Shown in pieces: positions 50,129 to 60,595 of a stretch of DNA of 64,000 nucleotides (position 1 is its first letter; every line of letters starts with the position of its first letter). A program made the translations under genes and the position numbers. The notes under the pieces are model-generated. The model had not been told where the DNA came from, ran no database searches, and saw only the letters and a program-made list of their open reading frames with translations. The stretch comes from Bradyrhizobium icense (GTDB lineage: Bacteria; Pseudomonadota; Alphaproteobacteria; Rhizobiales; Xanthobacteraceae), in contig NZ_CP016428.1 of the NCBI RefSeq assembly GCF_001693385.1, positions 8,050,001-8,114,000 of the forward strand. Direction: 5' to 3'.

Positions 50129-51229
50129 TCAATCCCGGCTCTTTTTGGCCTTCTTCTCGTCCTTGCCGTTGTCCTTCCGCCTGTTGGTGAAGCGCGCATT
50201 GCCAAGCCCGGTGCCGATGGTCAGCACACCCCAGCGCTCGACATCCTGCATGAAGGGAACCTCCGAAAGGCCCTGCACCACGCCATCATTGTGCATCAAC
50301 ACGGCGGTGTCGTGCGCACCGATTTGCGGGATTGCCTCCACCAGGCTTGCGGGCAGGTTGAACTTGCTGCTCTCCCAGTTGCCCGGAAGGTTCTGCGCGC
50401 CCTTCTCGATCGAGCCATCCTCGTCGATGACGCCCGGACAGGCGATGCCGATGAACGGCGCAAGCTTCAGGCCTTCGGTTTCCGCCGCAGCGATCAGGTC
50501 CTTCAGCATCTTCACCAGCCGTTTTACCGCACCTTCGCGCGTCGGCTCATCGTCGGCATGCCGCCACAGATCGGATCTCCAGACGTCAGCCTTGGAGAGA
50601 TCGGGCGCCTTCTTCCAGGACGTCTCCACGATGCCGCAGCGGATATTGGTGCCGCCGATATCGACCGCGAGGATGCTGTCGTGGCCCTCGAAGATCCAGG
50701 ATGGCGCCAGATGCAGCGTGCCGATCAGGCCGGCGTCATCGGGATGAAAGCGGATCGGCAGCAGATCGACCTCGATGTCTTCCGCCTTGAGGATGATGTC
50801 GGTGCGGGCGATCGCGAGCTCGCCGACCCGGCTTTGCCGAAAGCCGCCGCCGACCACGATACGCTCGGTATCGTCCCACGCCTTGGTCTTGAGAAACCGC
50901 CGCGTCACATAGGCGAGTTCCTGAGCGAATTCCTCGATCGCGCTATGCACCAGCGCGGCGGCGCCGACATCGGCGCCGATCAGGGCCTTGTCGAGTTCGC
51001 TCTTGGCGATCTCGCCGCTGGACTTCTTGCCCAGAGGATCGTCGCCGTTCTTCTTCAGCGGCTTGCGGAGGTCGTCCAGGATCTTGCGGAAAGCCCCCTT
51101 GCTGGCGCGGTCCCCGAGAAAGCCTTCGTCGTCCTTCAGTTCGACGTTGAAACTGTCGACCTCCACCGAGGGCAGGCGGGTGGCGCCGTGGCGGGCAATG
51201 CCGGTGCTCGTAACGATGTCTTCTGCCAT
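50129..51229 (-). CDS. ROK-like sugar kinase domain protein
   Basis: A 366-aa protein. The C-terminal two-thirds has the ASKHA phosphate-1 motif SILAVDIGGTNIRCGIVETS, a GIACPGVIDEDGSIEKGAQN block and HNDGVVQGLSE plus VLTIGTGLGNARFTNRR, the arrangement of ROK-family kinases. The N-terminal 110 residues are helical, with low similarity to known kinases. The usual ROK zinc-binding Cys cluster is absent and the DGAAxGE-type segment is altered, so sugar kinase activity is uncertain. ATG 51229 is chosen over an upstream start at 51262. Strongly basic tail (KDEKKAKKSRD). Confidence 0.75.
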   Translation of the reverse strand: MAEDIVTSTGIARHGATRLPSVEVDSFNVELKDDEGFLGDRASKGAFRKILDDLRKPLKKNGDDPLGKKSSGEIAKSELDKALIGADVGAAALVHSAIEEFAQELAYVTRRFLKTKAWDDTERIVVGGGFRQSRVGELAIARTDIILKAEDIEVDLLPIRFHPDDAGLIGTLHLAPSWIFEGHDSILAVDIGGTNIRCGIVETSWKKAPDLSKADVWRSDLWRHADDEPTREGAVKRLVKMLKDLIAAAETEGLKLAPFIGIACPGVIDEDGSIEKGAQNLPGNWESSKFNLPASLVEAIPQIGAHDTAVLMHNDGVVQGLSEVPFMQDVERWGVLTIGTGLGNARFTNRRKDNGKDEKKAKKSRD

Positions 51230-51292
51230 TGCCCTCGCCCTGCCGGATCTCACTTGCGACAACGGGCGGGGAACCCGTTGGTTTCAAAAAGG

Positions 51293-51373
51293 CAGCGAAT
51301 GGCGAGTGGCGAATAGCGGATGGGGGCGGCAAATAGGGAGCTCTATTCGCCATTCGCTACTCGCTATTCGCCC
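51293..51373. repeat. ATTCGC-type clustered short repeats
   Basis: GCGAATGGCGAGTGGCGAAT on the left and CTATTCGCCATTCGCTACTC with GCTATTCGCC on the right form an imperfect inverted repeat built of 7-base ATTCGCY/GCGAATR units. It lies in the 394-bp gap (51230-51623) upstream of rplU and may form a hairpin. Confidence 0.6.
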
Positions 51374-51623
51374 TTTCCCGGCCAAATCCTTCATTTTTGG
51401 CCGGTTTTCAGCCCCTTTCGCCTTGACTCCCGGCGTTCTCCGGCTATAAGTCCCCGCATCCGGCGCGGGATTTCTCGCGCCGCTTGTTTTTGCGCGAAAT
51501 CTTAAGGGGTTTGCTCCCCGGCCGCGCGAAAATCGTACCCATAACGACTGACCAAAAAGCCGACCCGGACAGCCCTTTCGGGAATATGTCCGAGGCCGGG
51601 ATCGAACACGAAGGAAAAAAACG

Positions 51624-52004
51624 ATGTTCGCAGTCATCAAAACCGGCGGCCGGCAGTACCGCGTCGTTCCGGATGATGTGCTCGAGATTGGCAAGATCGC
51701 CGGCGAAGTCGGTACGATCGTGCAGCTTGGTGAAGTTCTGGTGGTCGGCGCTGACACGCCGGTGCTGGGCGCGCCGACGGTGGCAGGCGCTTCCGTTGCG
51801 GCCGAAGTGCTGGACCACAAGCGCGGCCCCAAGGTGATCGCGTTCAAGAAGCGTCGCCGCAAGAATTCGCGCCGCAAGCGCGGCTATCGCGACGAGATCA
51901 CGGTGCTTCGCATCACCGAGATTCTGACCGACAACGCCAAGCCCTCGATCGGCCCGCGGCCGAAGAGGGAAAAGGTCGCCGCTCCAGCCGCTGAAGCGTC
52001 GTAG
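51624..52004 (+). CDS. rplU: 50S ribosomal protein L21
   Basis: A 126-aa protein beginning MFAVIKTGGRQYRVVPDDVL, with KVIAFKKRRRKNSRRKRGYR as the rRNA-binding region and a short Lys/Ala-rich tail usual in alphaproteobacteria. It is followed by rpmA, the standard pairing. GAAGGAAAAAAACG before ATG 51624 gives a strong ribosome binding site. Confidence 0.98.
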   Translation: MFAVIKTGGRQYRVVPDDVLEIGKIAGEVGTIVQLGEVLVVGADTPVLGAPTVAGASVAAEVLDHKRGPKVIAFKKRRRKNSRRKRGYRDEITVLRITEILTDNAKPSIGPRPKREKVAAPAAEAS

Positions 52005-52128
52005 ACGCCGCGCAGGGCACGAGCGACAAGAAGTGATGCGCTTCGACGAAAAGTTGAAGCGCGATAAAAAGTGAAATGATTCCGTCAAGGAATTGATCTA
52101 GAAGTATTCGAGAAGTCGGAGACGGGCC

Positions 52129-52398
52129 ATGGCTCACAAAAAAGCAGGCGGTTCATCGCGAAACGGACGCGATTCAGCGGGCAAGCGCCTTGGCATCAAG
52201 GCGTACGGCGGCGAACACGTGATTCCCGGCAACATCATCGCGCGTCAACGCGGCACCACCTGGCATCCCGGCCTTAATGTCGGCATGGGCACCGACCATA
52301 CTCTCTTTGCCAAAGTCGAAGGTCATGTCGAATTCCGTGCAAAAGCCAATGGCCGCACCTTCGTATCGGTAGTTCCGATGACGGAGGCGGCCGAATAG
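52129..52398 (+). CDS. rpmA: 50S ribosomal protein L27
   Basis: An 89-aa protein starting [20 protein letters not shown], which is diagnostic, and with [20 protein letters not shown]. No N-terminal cleavage extension of the Firmicutes type. Downstream of rplU by 124 bp, followed by a rho-independent terminator. Confidence 0.98.
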   Translation: MAHKKAGGSSRNGRDSAGKRLGIKAYGGEHVIPGNIIARQRGTTWHPGLNVGMGTDHTLFAKVEGHVEFRAKANGRTFVSVVPMTEAAE

Positions 52399-52460
52399 AC
52401 GGTGGACAAAATTCGAGTCCGCCGGATCCTGTTGAACCGGCGGAGTCGAAATGGGCTCCA

Positions 52461-52490
52461 GGGGAGGCGGGAAACCGGCCTCCCTTTTTT
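52461..52490 (+). terminator. Terminator after rplU-rpmA
   Basis: Stem GGGAGGC / GCCTCCC with inner GG-GAAA-CC, followed by TTTTTT. It lies 62 bp downstream of the rpmA stop. Confidence 0.85.
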
Positions 52491-52522
52491 AATTTGCGCA
52501 TATTCGCAATCAGGAGCCCGAC

Positions 52523-53125
52523 ATGTTGCAGGACATCCCGGTCCAGACCCCAACGTTGCGTCAGACGAGTAGCTGCGTCCTCGAGACCGAACGGCTGACG
52601 TTGCGCCGGCCGACGCTCGCGGACGTAAAAGCGATTGCGCGGCTCGCCAACGATCGCCGCATTGCGGAAAACACCCGACGCCTGCCGTATCCCTACCTGC
52701 AGGACCATGCAGTCGAGTTCGTGCGCGCGAAGGCCACCGACAACAGCGAGACGGTGTTCCTGATCGAACACAATTATTCCCCGATCGGCATGGTCGGCAT
52801 CGACCGCACTGACCCGGACGGGCCGGAGCTCGGCTATTGGCTCGGCGTGGCGCATTGGGGCCAGGGTTTCGGCACTGAAGCCGCGCGCGCGGTAATCGAT
52901 TTCTTCTTCGAGGAGTTCGATGTCGAGCACCTGATTTCGGGCGCCCGCGTCGCCAACCCGGCGTCGCGGAACATCCTGGAAAAATGCGGCTTCCAGTGGA
53001 GCGGCGTCGAGCTGCACCGCTTCGAGGCGCTGGGATCCTCGACCCCGGTCGACCGCTTCCGCCTCACGCGCAGCGTGTGGTCGTCGTTGAAGAACTGGGG
53101 AAGTTCGACGCGAAGGGAGCGGTGA
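52523..53125 (+). CDS. GNAT N-acetyltransferase (RimJ/RimL-like)
   Basis: A 200-aa protein with TERLTLRRPTLADVKAIARL at the start, PELGYWLGVAHWGQGFGTEA (acetyl-CoA binding motif A) and GARVANPASRNILEKCGFQW, the classic RimJ/RimL/SpeG layout. It acetylates a protein N-terminus or small amine; the substrate cannot be predicted. It stands between rpmA and a DMT transporter. Confidence 0.88.
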   Translation: MLQDIPVQTPTLRQTSSCVLETERLTLRRPTLADVKAIARLANDRRIAENTRRLPYPYLQDHAVEFVRAKATDNSETVFLIEHNYSPIGMVGIDRTDPDGPELGYWLGVAHWGQGFGTEAARAVIDFFFEEFDVEHLISGARVANPASRNILEKCGFQWSGVELHRFEALGSSTPVDRFRLTRSVWSSLKNWGSSTRRER

Positions 53126-53130
53126 GCTTG

Positions 53131-53291
53131 CACCCTCCCCTGGAGGGGGAGGGTCGACGCTCATGAAATGAGCGGCGGGGTGGGGTGACGGTCTCACCTC
53201 GCGATCAGTACCCGAGTGGAGAGATCACCCCGCCCCGTCTCACATTCCGCTGCGCTTCATGTGAGCCGACCCTCCCCCTCCAGGGGAGGGT
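53131..53291. repeat. CACCCTCCCCTGGAGGGGGAGGGT inverted repeat element
   Basis: A long palindromic element: outer arms CCCTCCCCTGGAGGGGGAGG and CCTCCCCCTCCAGGGGAGGG, inner arms GGCGGGGTGGGGTGA and TCACCCCGCCCCGTC. It is a common dispersed element in Bradyrhizobium between convergent genes; here it separates the GNAT gene from the DMT transporter. Confidence 0.75.
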
Positions 53292-53300
53292 AAGCAAAAA

Positions 53301-54215
53301 TCACGCCGGCGGATTGACTACCGCTTCCTCGTGGCCCAGCTTCTGCTCGCGCAGGAAGATATAGAACCCTGCGCCGATGATGATGGCCGCGCCGACGAGG
53401 GTCGAGATCGACGGCACGTCGCCGAACACGACGAAGCCGAAGATCACCGCCCACACGATCATCGAATATTGATACGGCACCACGACGCTCGCCGGCGCCA
53501 GCTTCAGCGAACGGTTGATGCACAGCAGTGCAACGACGGAAACCACGCCCGCCGCGGCAAACAGGCCGAGACTACCGAGGCTCGGGGTCACCCAGCCGAT
53601 CGGCGACATTAGCGCGCCGAGCAGGAATGTGCCGCCGAATTGCGACGTCGTCAGCACGATATCCGGCGTCTCCCGCAGCGATCGTGTGATCAGCATCAGG
53701 AATGCAAACGACAGGCTGCCGCCGAGCGCGATCATTGCCGGCCAGCTTACGGTTTGCGTGGACGGGCCCAGCGCAATCAGGACGCCGCAGAATCCGACCA
53801 GGATTGCGGTCCAGCGCCGCCAGCCAACCCGCTCGCCGAGCACGATGCCCGACAGCGCGGTGACAAAGATCGGCGAGGCCAGGTAATAGGTGATGACGTC
53901 GGCAAGCGGCAGATAGACGGTGGCGAGAAAAAACGCAGCGACTTCGAGCGTCGACAGCAACACACGAAGCGACTGCAGCCATGGCCGTTCGATTCGTTTG
54001 AACTCGGCGCGCTGCTTCCAGATCACCGGCAACAACACGAGCAGCGCCGCGCAGGCGCGCAGCCACAGCAACTGCCCGACCGAATAGGTCGCGACCATGA
54101 ATTTCCCAAGCGCATCGCCGAACGAGAACATGAAGATCGACAGCAGCATCAGTCCGATGCCGGCCAGCCGCGCGGAGCGCTCGTCATAGGTCGAGATTTT
54201 GCCGAACAGGGTCAT
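53301..54215 (-). CDS. DMT superfamily (EamA) transporter
   Basis: A 304-aa inner-membrane protein with ten hydrophobic segments arranged as two EamA repeats. The first starts GIGLMLLSIFMFSFGDALGK and the second near ALGGSLSFAFLMLITRSLRE; the typical EamA blocks TYYLASPIFVTALSGIVLGE and PYQYSMIVWAVIFGFVVFGD are present. It probably exports a metabolite such as an amino acid. ATG 54215 has AGGAA at 5 nt. Confidence 0.9.
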   Translation of the reverse strand: MTLFGKISTYDERSARLAGIGLMLLSIFMFSFGDALGKFMVATYSVGQLLWLRACAALLVLLPVIWKQRAEFKRIERPWLQSLRVLLSTLEVAAFFLATVYLPLADVITYYLASPIFVTALSGIVLGERVGWRRWTAILVGFCGVLIALGPSTQTVSWPAMIALGGSLSFAFLMLITRSLRETPDIVLTTSQFGGTFLLGALMSPIGWVTPSLGSLGLFAAAGVVSVVALLCINRSLKLAPASVVVPYQYSMIVWAVIFGFVVFGDVPSISTLVGAAIIIGAGFYIFLREQKLGHEEAVVNPPA

Positions 54216-54429
54216 GACGTTTCCTGCTTGTTGCTCTTCGTCATGGCCAGCGCGTTCCGGCCATCCACTTTTTTGTGCAGCACGTCGTAAAGACGTGGAT
54301 GCAAGGGACATTTAGCGCGAAGATGCGCTTCGCGCTATTGCCCGGACATAACGAATTGAGACGAATCGATTGCCGCTGCCAAAGCGCTGCGATACCGGTA
54401 TCGCTCCAAAGAACGGCAGGAAATCCGAC

Positions 54430-54909
54430 ATGACCGAGTTCGACCCCGCCCGGCATCGCATGGTAAGCGAACAGCGCTGGTTCGAGGATTTCGTGCTCGG
54501 TGAACGTTTCGTGATTCCGAGCCGGACCCAGACCTCGGCGGTATTCGCCGCGTTCCAGACCGCGAGCGGCGACACCCATCCGATCCATTACGATGTCGAA
54601 TATTGCCGCGCCCGCGGTATGCCCGACCTGCTCGCGCATGGCTTCCAGACCCTGATCCATACTGCGCCGGGTGCAGGCCTGTTTCCCTATCTGGTCGAGG
54701 AATCGCTGATCGGCTTCCTCGAGCAATCGAGCAAGTTCCTGAAGCCGGTCTATGCCGGCGACACCATCTACCCCGCGCTCGAAGTGACCGAACTCACTCC
54801 CGGCCGCAGCACCGGCGTCGTGACGCTGCGCTCAACCGTGTTCAATCAGCGAAAAGAACTGGTGCTGGAAGGGACGCAGAAGTTTCTGGTTCGGCGGCGG
54901 CCCGGATAG
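54430..54909 (+). CDS. MaoC-like hot-dog hydratase/dehydratase
   Basis: A 159-aa single hot-dog protein. Motif QTASGDTHPIHYDVEYCRAR contains the D-x-x-P-x-H catalytic pattern of (R)-specific enoyl-CoA hydratases and MaoC proteins, followed by DLLAHGFQTLIH and PVYAGDTIYPALEVTELTPG. It likely hydrates an enoyl-CoA or acts on a similar acyl thioester. AGGAA lies 7 nt before ATG 54430. Monocistronic, upstream of obgE. Confidence 0.9.
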   Translation: MTEFDPARHRMVSEQRWFEDFVLGERFVIPSRTQTSAVFAAFQTASGDTHPIHYDVEYCRARGMPDLLAHGFQTLIHTAPGAGLFPYLVEESLIGFLEQSSKFLKPVYAGDTIYPALEVTELTPGRSTGVVTLRSTVFNQRKELVLEGTQKFLVRRRPG

Positions 54910-55008
54910 TCGCTCAGGCGACCCTTGAAGCCGAAAAGGCGCGAAAATTAAGGCTTTTCGCCGATGTTGCGGGCCTTGAGGGTTGCCGCACGGGGCCCCC
55001 TGCCCTAA

Positions 55009-56073
<1,065 letters not shown>

Positions 56074-56176
56074 CACCCGAGGCTGATTCAAAGTTAGCCT
56101 TCCCGCGGCAGCGCCACTTCCAAATCGGGGGACTGGCGCGTATTGCTTCCGACCATCTGCATCATCCGACCGCATC

Positions 56177-57319
56177 ATGAAACGCCCAGCGCTCAAAAAC
56201 TTCCGCCGCATCGTCGTCAAGGTCGGCTCGTCGCTCCTGATCGACTCCAATGCGGGCGAAGTCCGTTCGGCATGGCTGGCGGCGCTGGCCGCCGATATCG
56301 CCAAGCTGCACGGCGAGGGCCGCGATGTTCTCGTCGTCTCGTCAGGCTCGATTGCGCTTGGACGCAGCCGGTTGAAGCTGCCGCGCGGTCCGCTGAAGCT
56401 GGAAGAAAGCCAGGGCGCCGCCGCCGTCGGGCAGATCGCACTGGCGCGAATCTGGTCGGAAGTGCTCGGTGCTCACGGCATCGGCGCCGGGCAGATCCTG
56501 GTGACGCTGCAGGACACCGAGGAGCGCAGACGGTATCTGAACGCGCGCTCGACCATCGCCAAACTGCTGGAGTGGCGCGCGGTGCCGGTGATCAACGAGA
56601 ACGACACGGTTGCCACCAACGAAATTCGCTACGGCGACAACGATCGCCTCGCCGCGCGCGTCGCCACCATGACGAGCGCCGATCTGCTGATCCTGCTCTC
56701 TGACATCGACGGACTTTATGACGCGCCGCCCGGCGCCAATCCCAACGCAAAACTGATTCCGATCGTCGAGTCGGTCACGTCGGAAATCGAGGCGATGGCC
56801 GGCGCGGCCGAATCCGAATTGTCGCGCGGCGGCATGTTCACCAAGATCGAGGCGGCCAAGATCGCGACGACGTCGGGCACCCATATGCTGATCGCCTCCG
56901 GCAAGATCGAGCATCCGCTGCAGGCGATATCGGATGGCGGCCGCTGCACCTGGTTCCTGACACCGGCCAATCCCGTCACCGCGCGAAAGCGCTGGATCGC
57001 GGGCTCGCTGGAGCCGAAGGGCACACTGACCATCGATGCCGGCGCGGTCGCAGCTCTGCGTGCAGGCAAGAGCCTGCTGCCGGCCGGTGTCATCAGGATC
57101 GACGGTCAGTTCGCGCGCGGCGACGCCGTCGTGGTGCGCGGTCCCGACACCCACGAGGTCGGCCGCGGCCTCGTCGCCTACGACGCCGAGGATGCCGAAA
57201 AGATCAAGGGCCGTTCCTCGCCGGATGCGATGGCCATTTTGGGCATCAGCGGCCGGGCCGAAATGATCCATCGCGACGATCTGGTGGTGGGGCCGGCCGG
57301 GGCCATTCCGGCCAAGTAG
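56177..57319 (+). CDS. proB: Glutamate 5-kinase with PUA domain
   Basis: A 380-aa enzyme, first step of proline synthesis. The amino-acid-kinase domain begins [14 protein letters not shown] and includes [20 protein letters not shown] and [14 protein letters not shown]; the PUA domain occupies the C-terminal 100 residues ([20 protein letters not shown]). It is followed by proA after 117 bp. Confidence 0.97.
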   Translation: MKRPALKNFRRIVVKVGSSLLIDSNAGEVRSAWLAALAADIAKLHGEGRDVLVVSSGSIALGRSRLKLPRGPLKLEESQGAAAVGQIALARIWSEVLGAHGIGAGQILVTLQDTEERRRYLNARSTIAKLLEWRAVPVINENDTVATNEIRYGDNDRLAARVATMTSADLLILLSDIDGLYDAPPGANPNAKLIPIVESVTSEIEAMAGAAESELSRGGMFTKIEAAKIATTSGTHMLIASGKIEHPLQAISDGGRCTWFLTPANPVTARKRWIAGSLEPKGTLTIDAGAVAALRAGKSLLPAGVIRIDGQFARGDAVVVRGPDTHEVGRGLVAYDAEDAEKIKGRSSPDAMAILGISGRAEMIHRDDLVVGPAGAIPAK

Positions 57320-57436
57320 GCCAATGGCCGAGCGGCCGTTTGCCGGGTAGGACAGCCAGCCATGCTGGTTCCGGACCTCGCAACAGCGGGATTTCCGTGC
57401 TAGGACATAGCCTTACTCTAGACCTTGAGACCTGTG

Positions 57437-58729
57437 ATGACCGCCCCCCTGAAGGCTATCGACGGTAACGCCGATCTGCCCGCTTTGATGACCGACCTCG
57501 CTATCCAAGCGCGCGCCGCGGCGCGGGTGCTGGCGCTGGCGCCGCCGGAGCAGAAGGACCGGGCGCTGGAGGCGATCGAGCGGGCGATCCGCGCCAATGC
57601 GGCAAAGATCCTCGCGGCCAATGCCGAGGACGTCGCGGAAGTGCGCGCGGGCGGCGCCACCTCTGCCTTCATCGACCGCCTGACACTGACACCCGCACGC
57701 ATCGACGCGATGGCCGATGGCGTTGCGACCGTGCGCGGCATTCCCGATCCGGTCGGCGCCGTCACCGAAAGCTGGCAGCGCCCGAACGGCATGACCATCG
57801 AACGCGTGCGCGTGCCGCTCGGCGTGATCGGCGTGATCTTCGAGAGCCGTCCCAATGTCGCCGCCGACGCCGGCGTGCTTTGCCTCAAGTCGGGCAATGC
57901 CGTGATCCTGCGCGGCGGCTCCGACAGTTTCCGTTCCTGCCGGGCAATTCATGAAGCCCTGGTGCAGGGCCTGCGCGAGGCCGGGTTGCCGGAAGCAGCG
58001 ATCACGCTGGTGCCGACGCGCGACCGCGCCGCTGTCGGCCTGATGCTCTCGGGCCTGAACGGCGGCATCGACGTCATCGTACCGCGCGGCGGCAAGAGCC
58101 TGGTCGCACGGGTCGAGGCAGAAGCGCGCGTGCCGGTGTTTGCGCATCTGGAAGGCGTCAACCACGTCTATGTCGATCGCACCGCCAAGCTCGACATGGC
58201 CAAGTCGATCGTGCTGAACGCCAAGATGCGCCGGACCGGCGTTTGCGGCGCCGCCGAGACGCTGCTGGTGGATCGCGCAGGCGCCGCGGCTACTCTGAAG
58301 CCGTTGATCGAGATGCTGCTCGATGCCGGCTGCGAGGTGCGCGGCGACCACGCCGTGCAGAAGGTCGATGCGCGGGTGAAGCCGGCAACCGACGATGATT
58401 GGGATACCGAATATCTCGAGGCCATCATTGCCGCGCGTGTGGTCGACGGCGTCGATGCGGCGATCGCGCATATCCAGAACCACGGCTCGCGCCATACCGA
58501 CGCGATCGTGGCCGAGGACGCCAAGGCGGCCGAGAAATTCCTCAGCGAGGTCGATTCGGCGATCGTGCTGCACAACGCCTCGACGCAGTTCGCCGATGGC
58601 GGCGAGTTCGGTTTCGGCGCGGAGATCGGGATCGCCACCGGCAAATTCCACGCCCGCGGGCCGGTTGGCGCCGAGCAACTGACCAGCTTCAAATACCGCG
58701 TTCACGGCACCGGGCAGACGCGGCCGTGA
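57437..58729 (+). CDS. proA: Gamma-glutamyl phosphate reductase
   Basis: A 430-aa NADPH-dependent reductase, second step of proline synthesis. Blocks [37 protein letters not shown] and [20 protein letters not shown], with catalytic C270, are diagnostic, as is [20 protein letters not shown] near the end. Start chosen at ATG 57437; an in-frame GTG at 57434 is equally close to the signal. Clustered with proB and obgE. Confidence 0.96.
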   Translation: MTAPLKAIDGNADLPALMTDLAIQARAAARVLALAPPEQKDRALEAIERAIRANAAKILAANAEDVAEVRAGGATSAFIDRLTLTPARIDAMADGVATVRGIPDPVGAVTESWQRPNGMTIERVRVPLGVIGVIFESRPNVAADAGVLCLKSGNAVILRGGSDSFRSCRAIHEALVQGLREAGLPEAAITLVPTRDRAAVGLMLSGLNGGIDVIVPRGGKSLVARVEAEARVPVFAHLEGVNHVYVDRTAKLDMAKSIVLNAKMRRTGVCGAAETLLVDRAGAAATLKPLIEMLLDAGCEVRGDHAVQKVDARVKPATDDDWDTEYLEAIIAARVVDGVDAAIAHIQNHGSRHTDAIVAEDAKAAEKFLSEVDSAIVLHNASTQFADGGEFGFGAEIGIATGKFHARGPVGAEQLTSFKYRVHGTGQTRP

Positions 58730-58748
58730 ACGCCAGCCCACGCCCGCG

Positions 58749-59390
58749 GTGACCCGGCTGATGGAATTGCAATCCGCCGCGCAAGCCGTTCCCTTCCATA
58801 CCAATGGCATGCGCGTCGGCCTGCTCGGCGGCTCGTTCAATCCGCCGCACGCCGCGCATCGCGCCATAAGCCTGTTTGCGCTCAAGCGCCTGAAACTCGA
58901 TCGCATCTGGTGGCTGCTGACTCCAGGCAATCCGCTGAAGGATACCGGCCGGCTGCACGGCCTTTCCGAACGCGCCCGCGCCGCGCTCGAGGTCGCCGAC
59001 GATCCGCGCATCGATATCAGTTGTCTCGAAGCTGTCATCGGCACCCGCTACACTGTCGATACGATCATTCACTTGCGGCGCCGCGTTTCCGGCGTGCGCT
59101 TCGTCTGGATCATGGGCGCCGACAATCTCGCGCAGTTCCATCGCTGGAAGGATTGGCGGCGCATCGCTACCGAGGTGCCGCTGGCCGTGATCGACCGTCC
59201 GCCGCAGAGTTTCCGGGCGCTCGCTGCGCCGGCCGCCCAGGCGCTGGCGCGGTACAGGTTGCCCGAGAATCAGGCGGCCCGGCTAGCCGATCAGCAGGCG
59301 CCGGCCTGGGTTTTCCTCACCGGCATGAAACTAAACCTGTCCTCGACGGGTCTTCGGAACTCCGACGGGAGCTGGAAGGCAAAGAAGTGA
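58749..59390 (+). CDS. nadD: Nicotinate-nucleotide adenylyltransferase
   Basis: A 213-aa (from GTG 58749) or 209-aa (from ATG 58761) protein. It carries [20 protein letters not shown], the nucleotidyl-transfer GGSF-x-P-x-H motif, plus [10 protein letters not shown], the ISST-like signature of the NadD/NMNAT family. It makes deamido-NAD in NAD synthesis. It lies directly between proA and rsfS, as in related genomes. Confidence 0.93.
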   Translation: MTRLMELQSAAQAVPFHTNGMRVGLLGGSFNPPHAAHRAISLFALKRLKLDRIWWLLTPGNPLKDTGRLHGLSERARAALEVADDPRIDISCLEAVIGTRYTVDTIIHLRRRVSGVRFVWIMGADNLAQFHRWKDWRRIATEVPLAVIDRPPQSFRALAAPAAQALARYRLPENQAARLADQQAPAWVFLTGMKLNLSSTGLRNSDGSWKAKK

Positions 59391-59512
59391 CAGTTCGGTC
59401 TGAACCGGCGGGTGGGGACACTGGAATATTGAAACCATTAACCCCACATGCCTAATATGGTCCGCGGACGCCAAGGATTCGGCGTTCGCGATACAGTGAA
59501 AGGAAATGGTCC

Positions 59513-59977
59513 CTGGCCACATCTGTATTGTCCAAGTCCAAGTCTGTTTTGCCCAAGGCAACCAGCAAGACTCCTGGCAAGTCCGCCAGGAATACGGGTA
59601 AAGCATCGACACAAGCTGCGGCCTTGAAGGCGCAACCCGACGCCGACAAGACGCTGAATATGATCCTCTCCCGCCTCGACGATATGAAGGCGGAAGAAAC
59701 GATCACCATCGACCTTCGCGGCAAATCCGCCTTTTCCGACTACATGATCGTCACGACCGGCCGGGTTAACCGGCATGTTGGCGCGATCGCGGAAAACGTC
59801 ACGAAAGCCCTGAAGGAAACCGGCATCAAGAACATCCATGTCGAGGGCTTGCCCAATTGCGACTGGGTGCTGATCGATTCCGGCGATGTGGTCGTGCACG
59901 TGTTCAGACCCGAGGTGCGCGAATTCTACAATCTCGAAAGGTTGTGGGCGCAAAACCCGGCGGCGGCAGCGATCTGA
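59513..59977 (+). CDS. rsfS: Ribosomal silencing factor RsfS, possible CTG start
   Basis: A 154-aa (from CTG 59513) or 149-aa (from TTG 59528) protein. The RsfS/DUF143 domain has DDMKAEETITIDLRGKSAFS, DYMIVTTGRVNRHVGAIAEN and LPNCDWVLIDSGDVVVHVFR. It binds L14 and blocks subunit joining under starvation. The start is debatable: AGGAA (59501-59505) lies 7 nt upstream of CTG 59513, whereas the first standard start, TTG 59528, has no purine-rich stretch before it. The only ATG near the Shine-Dalgarno (59506) is out of frame. Confidence 0.93.
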   Translation: MATSVLSKSKSVLPKATSKTPGKSARNTGKASTQAAALKAQPDADKTLNMILSRLDDMKAEETITIDLRGKSAFSDYMIVTTGRVNRHVGAIAENVTKALKETGIKNIHVEGLPNCDWVLIDSGDVVVHVFRPEVREFYNLERLWAQNPAAAAI

Positions 59978-60072
59978 ACTCTCGGCCGATGCGAATCGGC
60001 TGAGGTGCATGTAGTTTGCGAGCGCGTGCGGAAAGCGCGCGCGCCGGAAAGTGCACGCCAGAAACAGCATTC

Positions 60073-60555
60073 ATGCGCCTCGTCGTGGTTTCAATCGGCC
60101 GGCTGAAGCAGGGCCCGGAGCAGGAGCTGGCCGAACGCTACCGCGAGCGCTTCGAGGACATCGGCCGCAAACTCGGCTTTCGTGGGCTTTCGATCCATGA
60201 AATTCCCGAAAGCCGCGCACGCGACACCGCAACCCGGATATCGGAGGAGGCCGCGGCGATTACGGCGGCTTTACCGGAGAAATCCGTACTGGTGGCGCTG
60301 GACGAGCACGGCAAGAACATCGATAGCGCGACCTTCGCCCGGCAGCTCGGCCAGTGGCGGGATGAGGGGATCGCCAACACAATTTTCGCCATCGGCGGCG
60401 CGGACGGACTTTCGCCCGATTTGCAGCGCAAGGCTAAATTGCGCATTGCGTTCGGCTCGGCGACCTGGCCGCATCAAATGGTTCGCGTCATGCTTCTTGA
60501 ACAGATTTACCGGGCCGCGACCATTTTGGCCGGCCATCCGTACCACCGCGCGTAA
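60073..60555 (+). CDS. rlmH: 23S rRNA (pseudouridine1915-N3)-methyltransferase
   Basis: A 160-aa SPOUT methyltransferase. The start MRLVVVSIGRLKQGPEQELA, then LVALDEHGKNIDSATFARQL, FAIGGADGLSPDLQRKAKLR and WPHQMVRVMLLEQIYRA are characteristic of RlmH. The trefoil-knot region (FAIGGADGL) binds SAM. It follows rsfS by 95 bp. Confidence 0.96.
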   Translation: MRLVVVSIGRLKQGPEQELAERYRERFEDIGRKLGFRGLSIHEIPESRARDTATRISEEAAAITAALPEKSVLVALDEHGKNIDSATFARQLGQWRDEGIANTIFAIGGADGLSPDLQRKAKLRIAFGSATWPHQMVRVMLLEQIYRAATILAGHPYHRA

Positions 60556-60595
60556 GGCACGGTGACGTGAATACAGAAAACGCTGAATAGGCCGG

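Noticed and set aside
53131..53291. Repetitive segment considered as a CRISPR or tandem array
   Set aside because: Only inverted arms are present, without regularly spaced direct repeats; it is a dispersed palindromic element.
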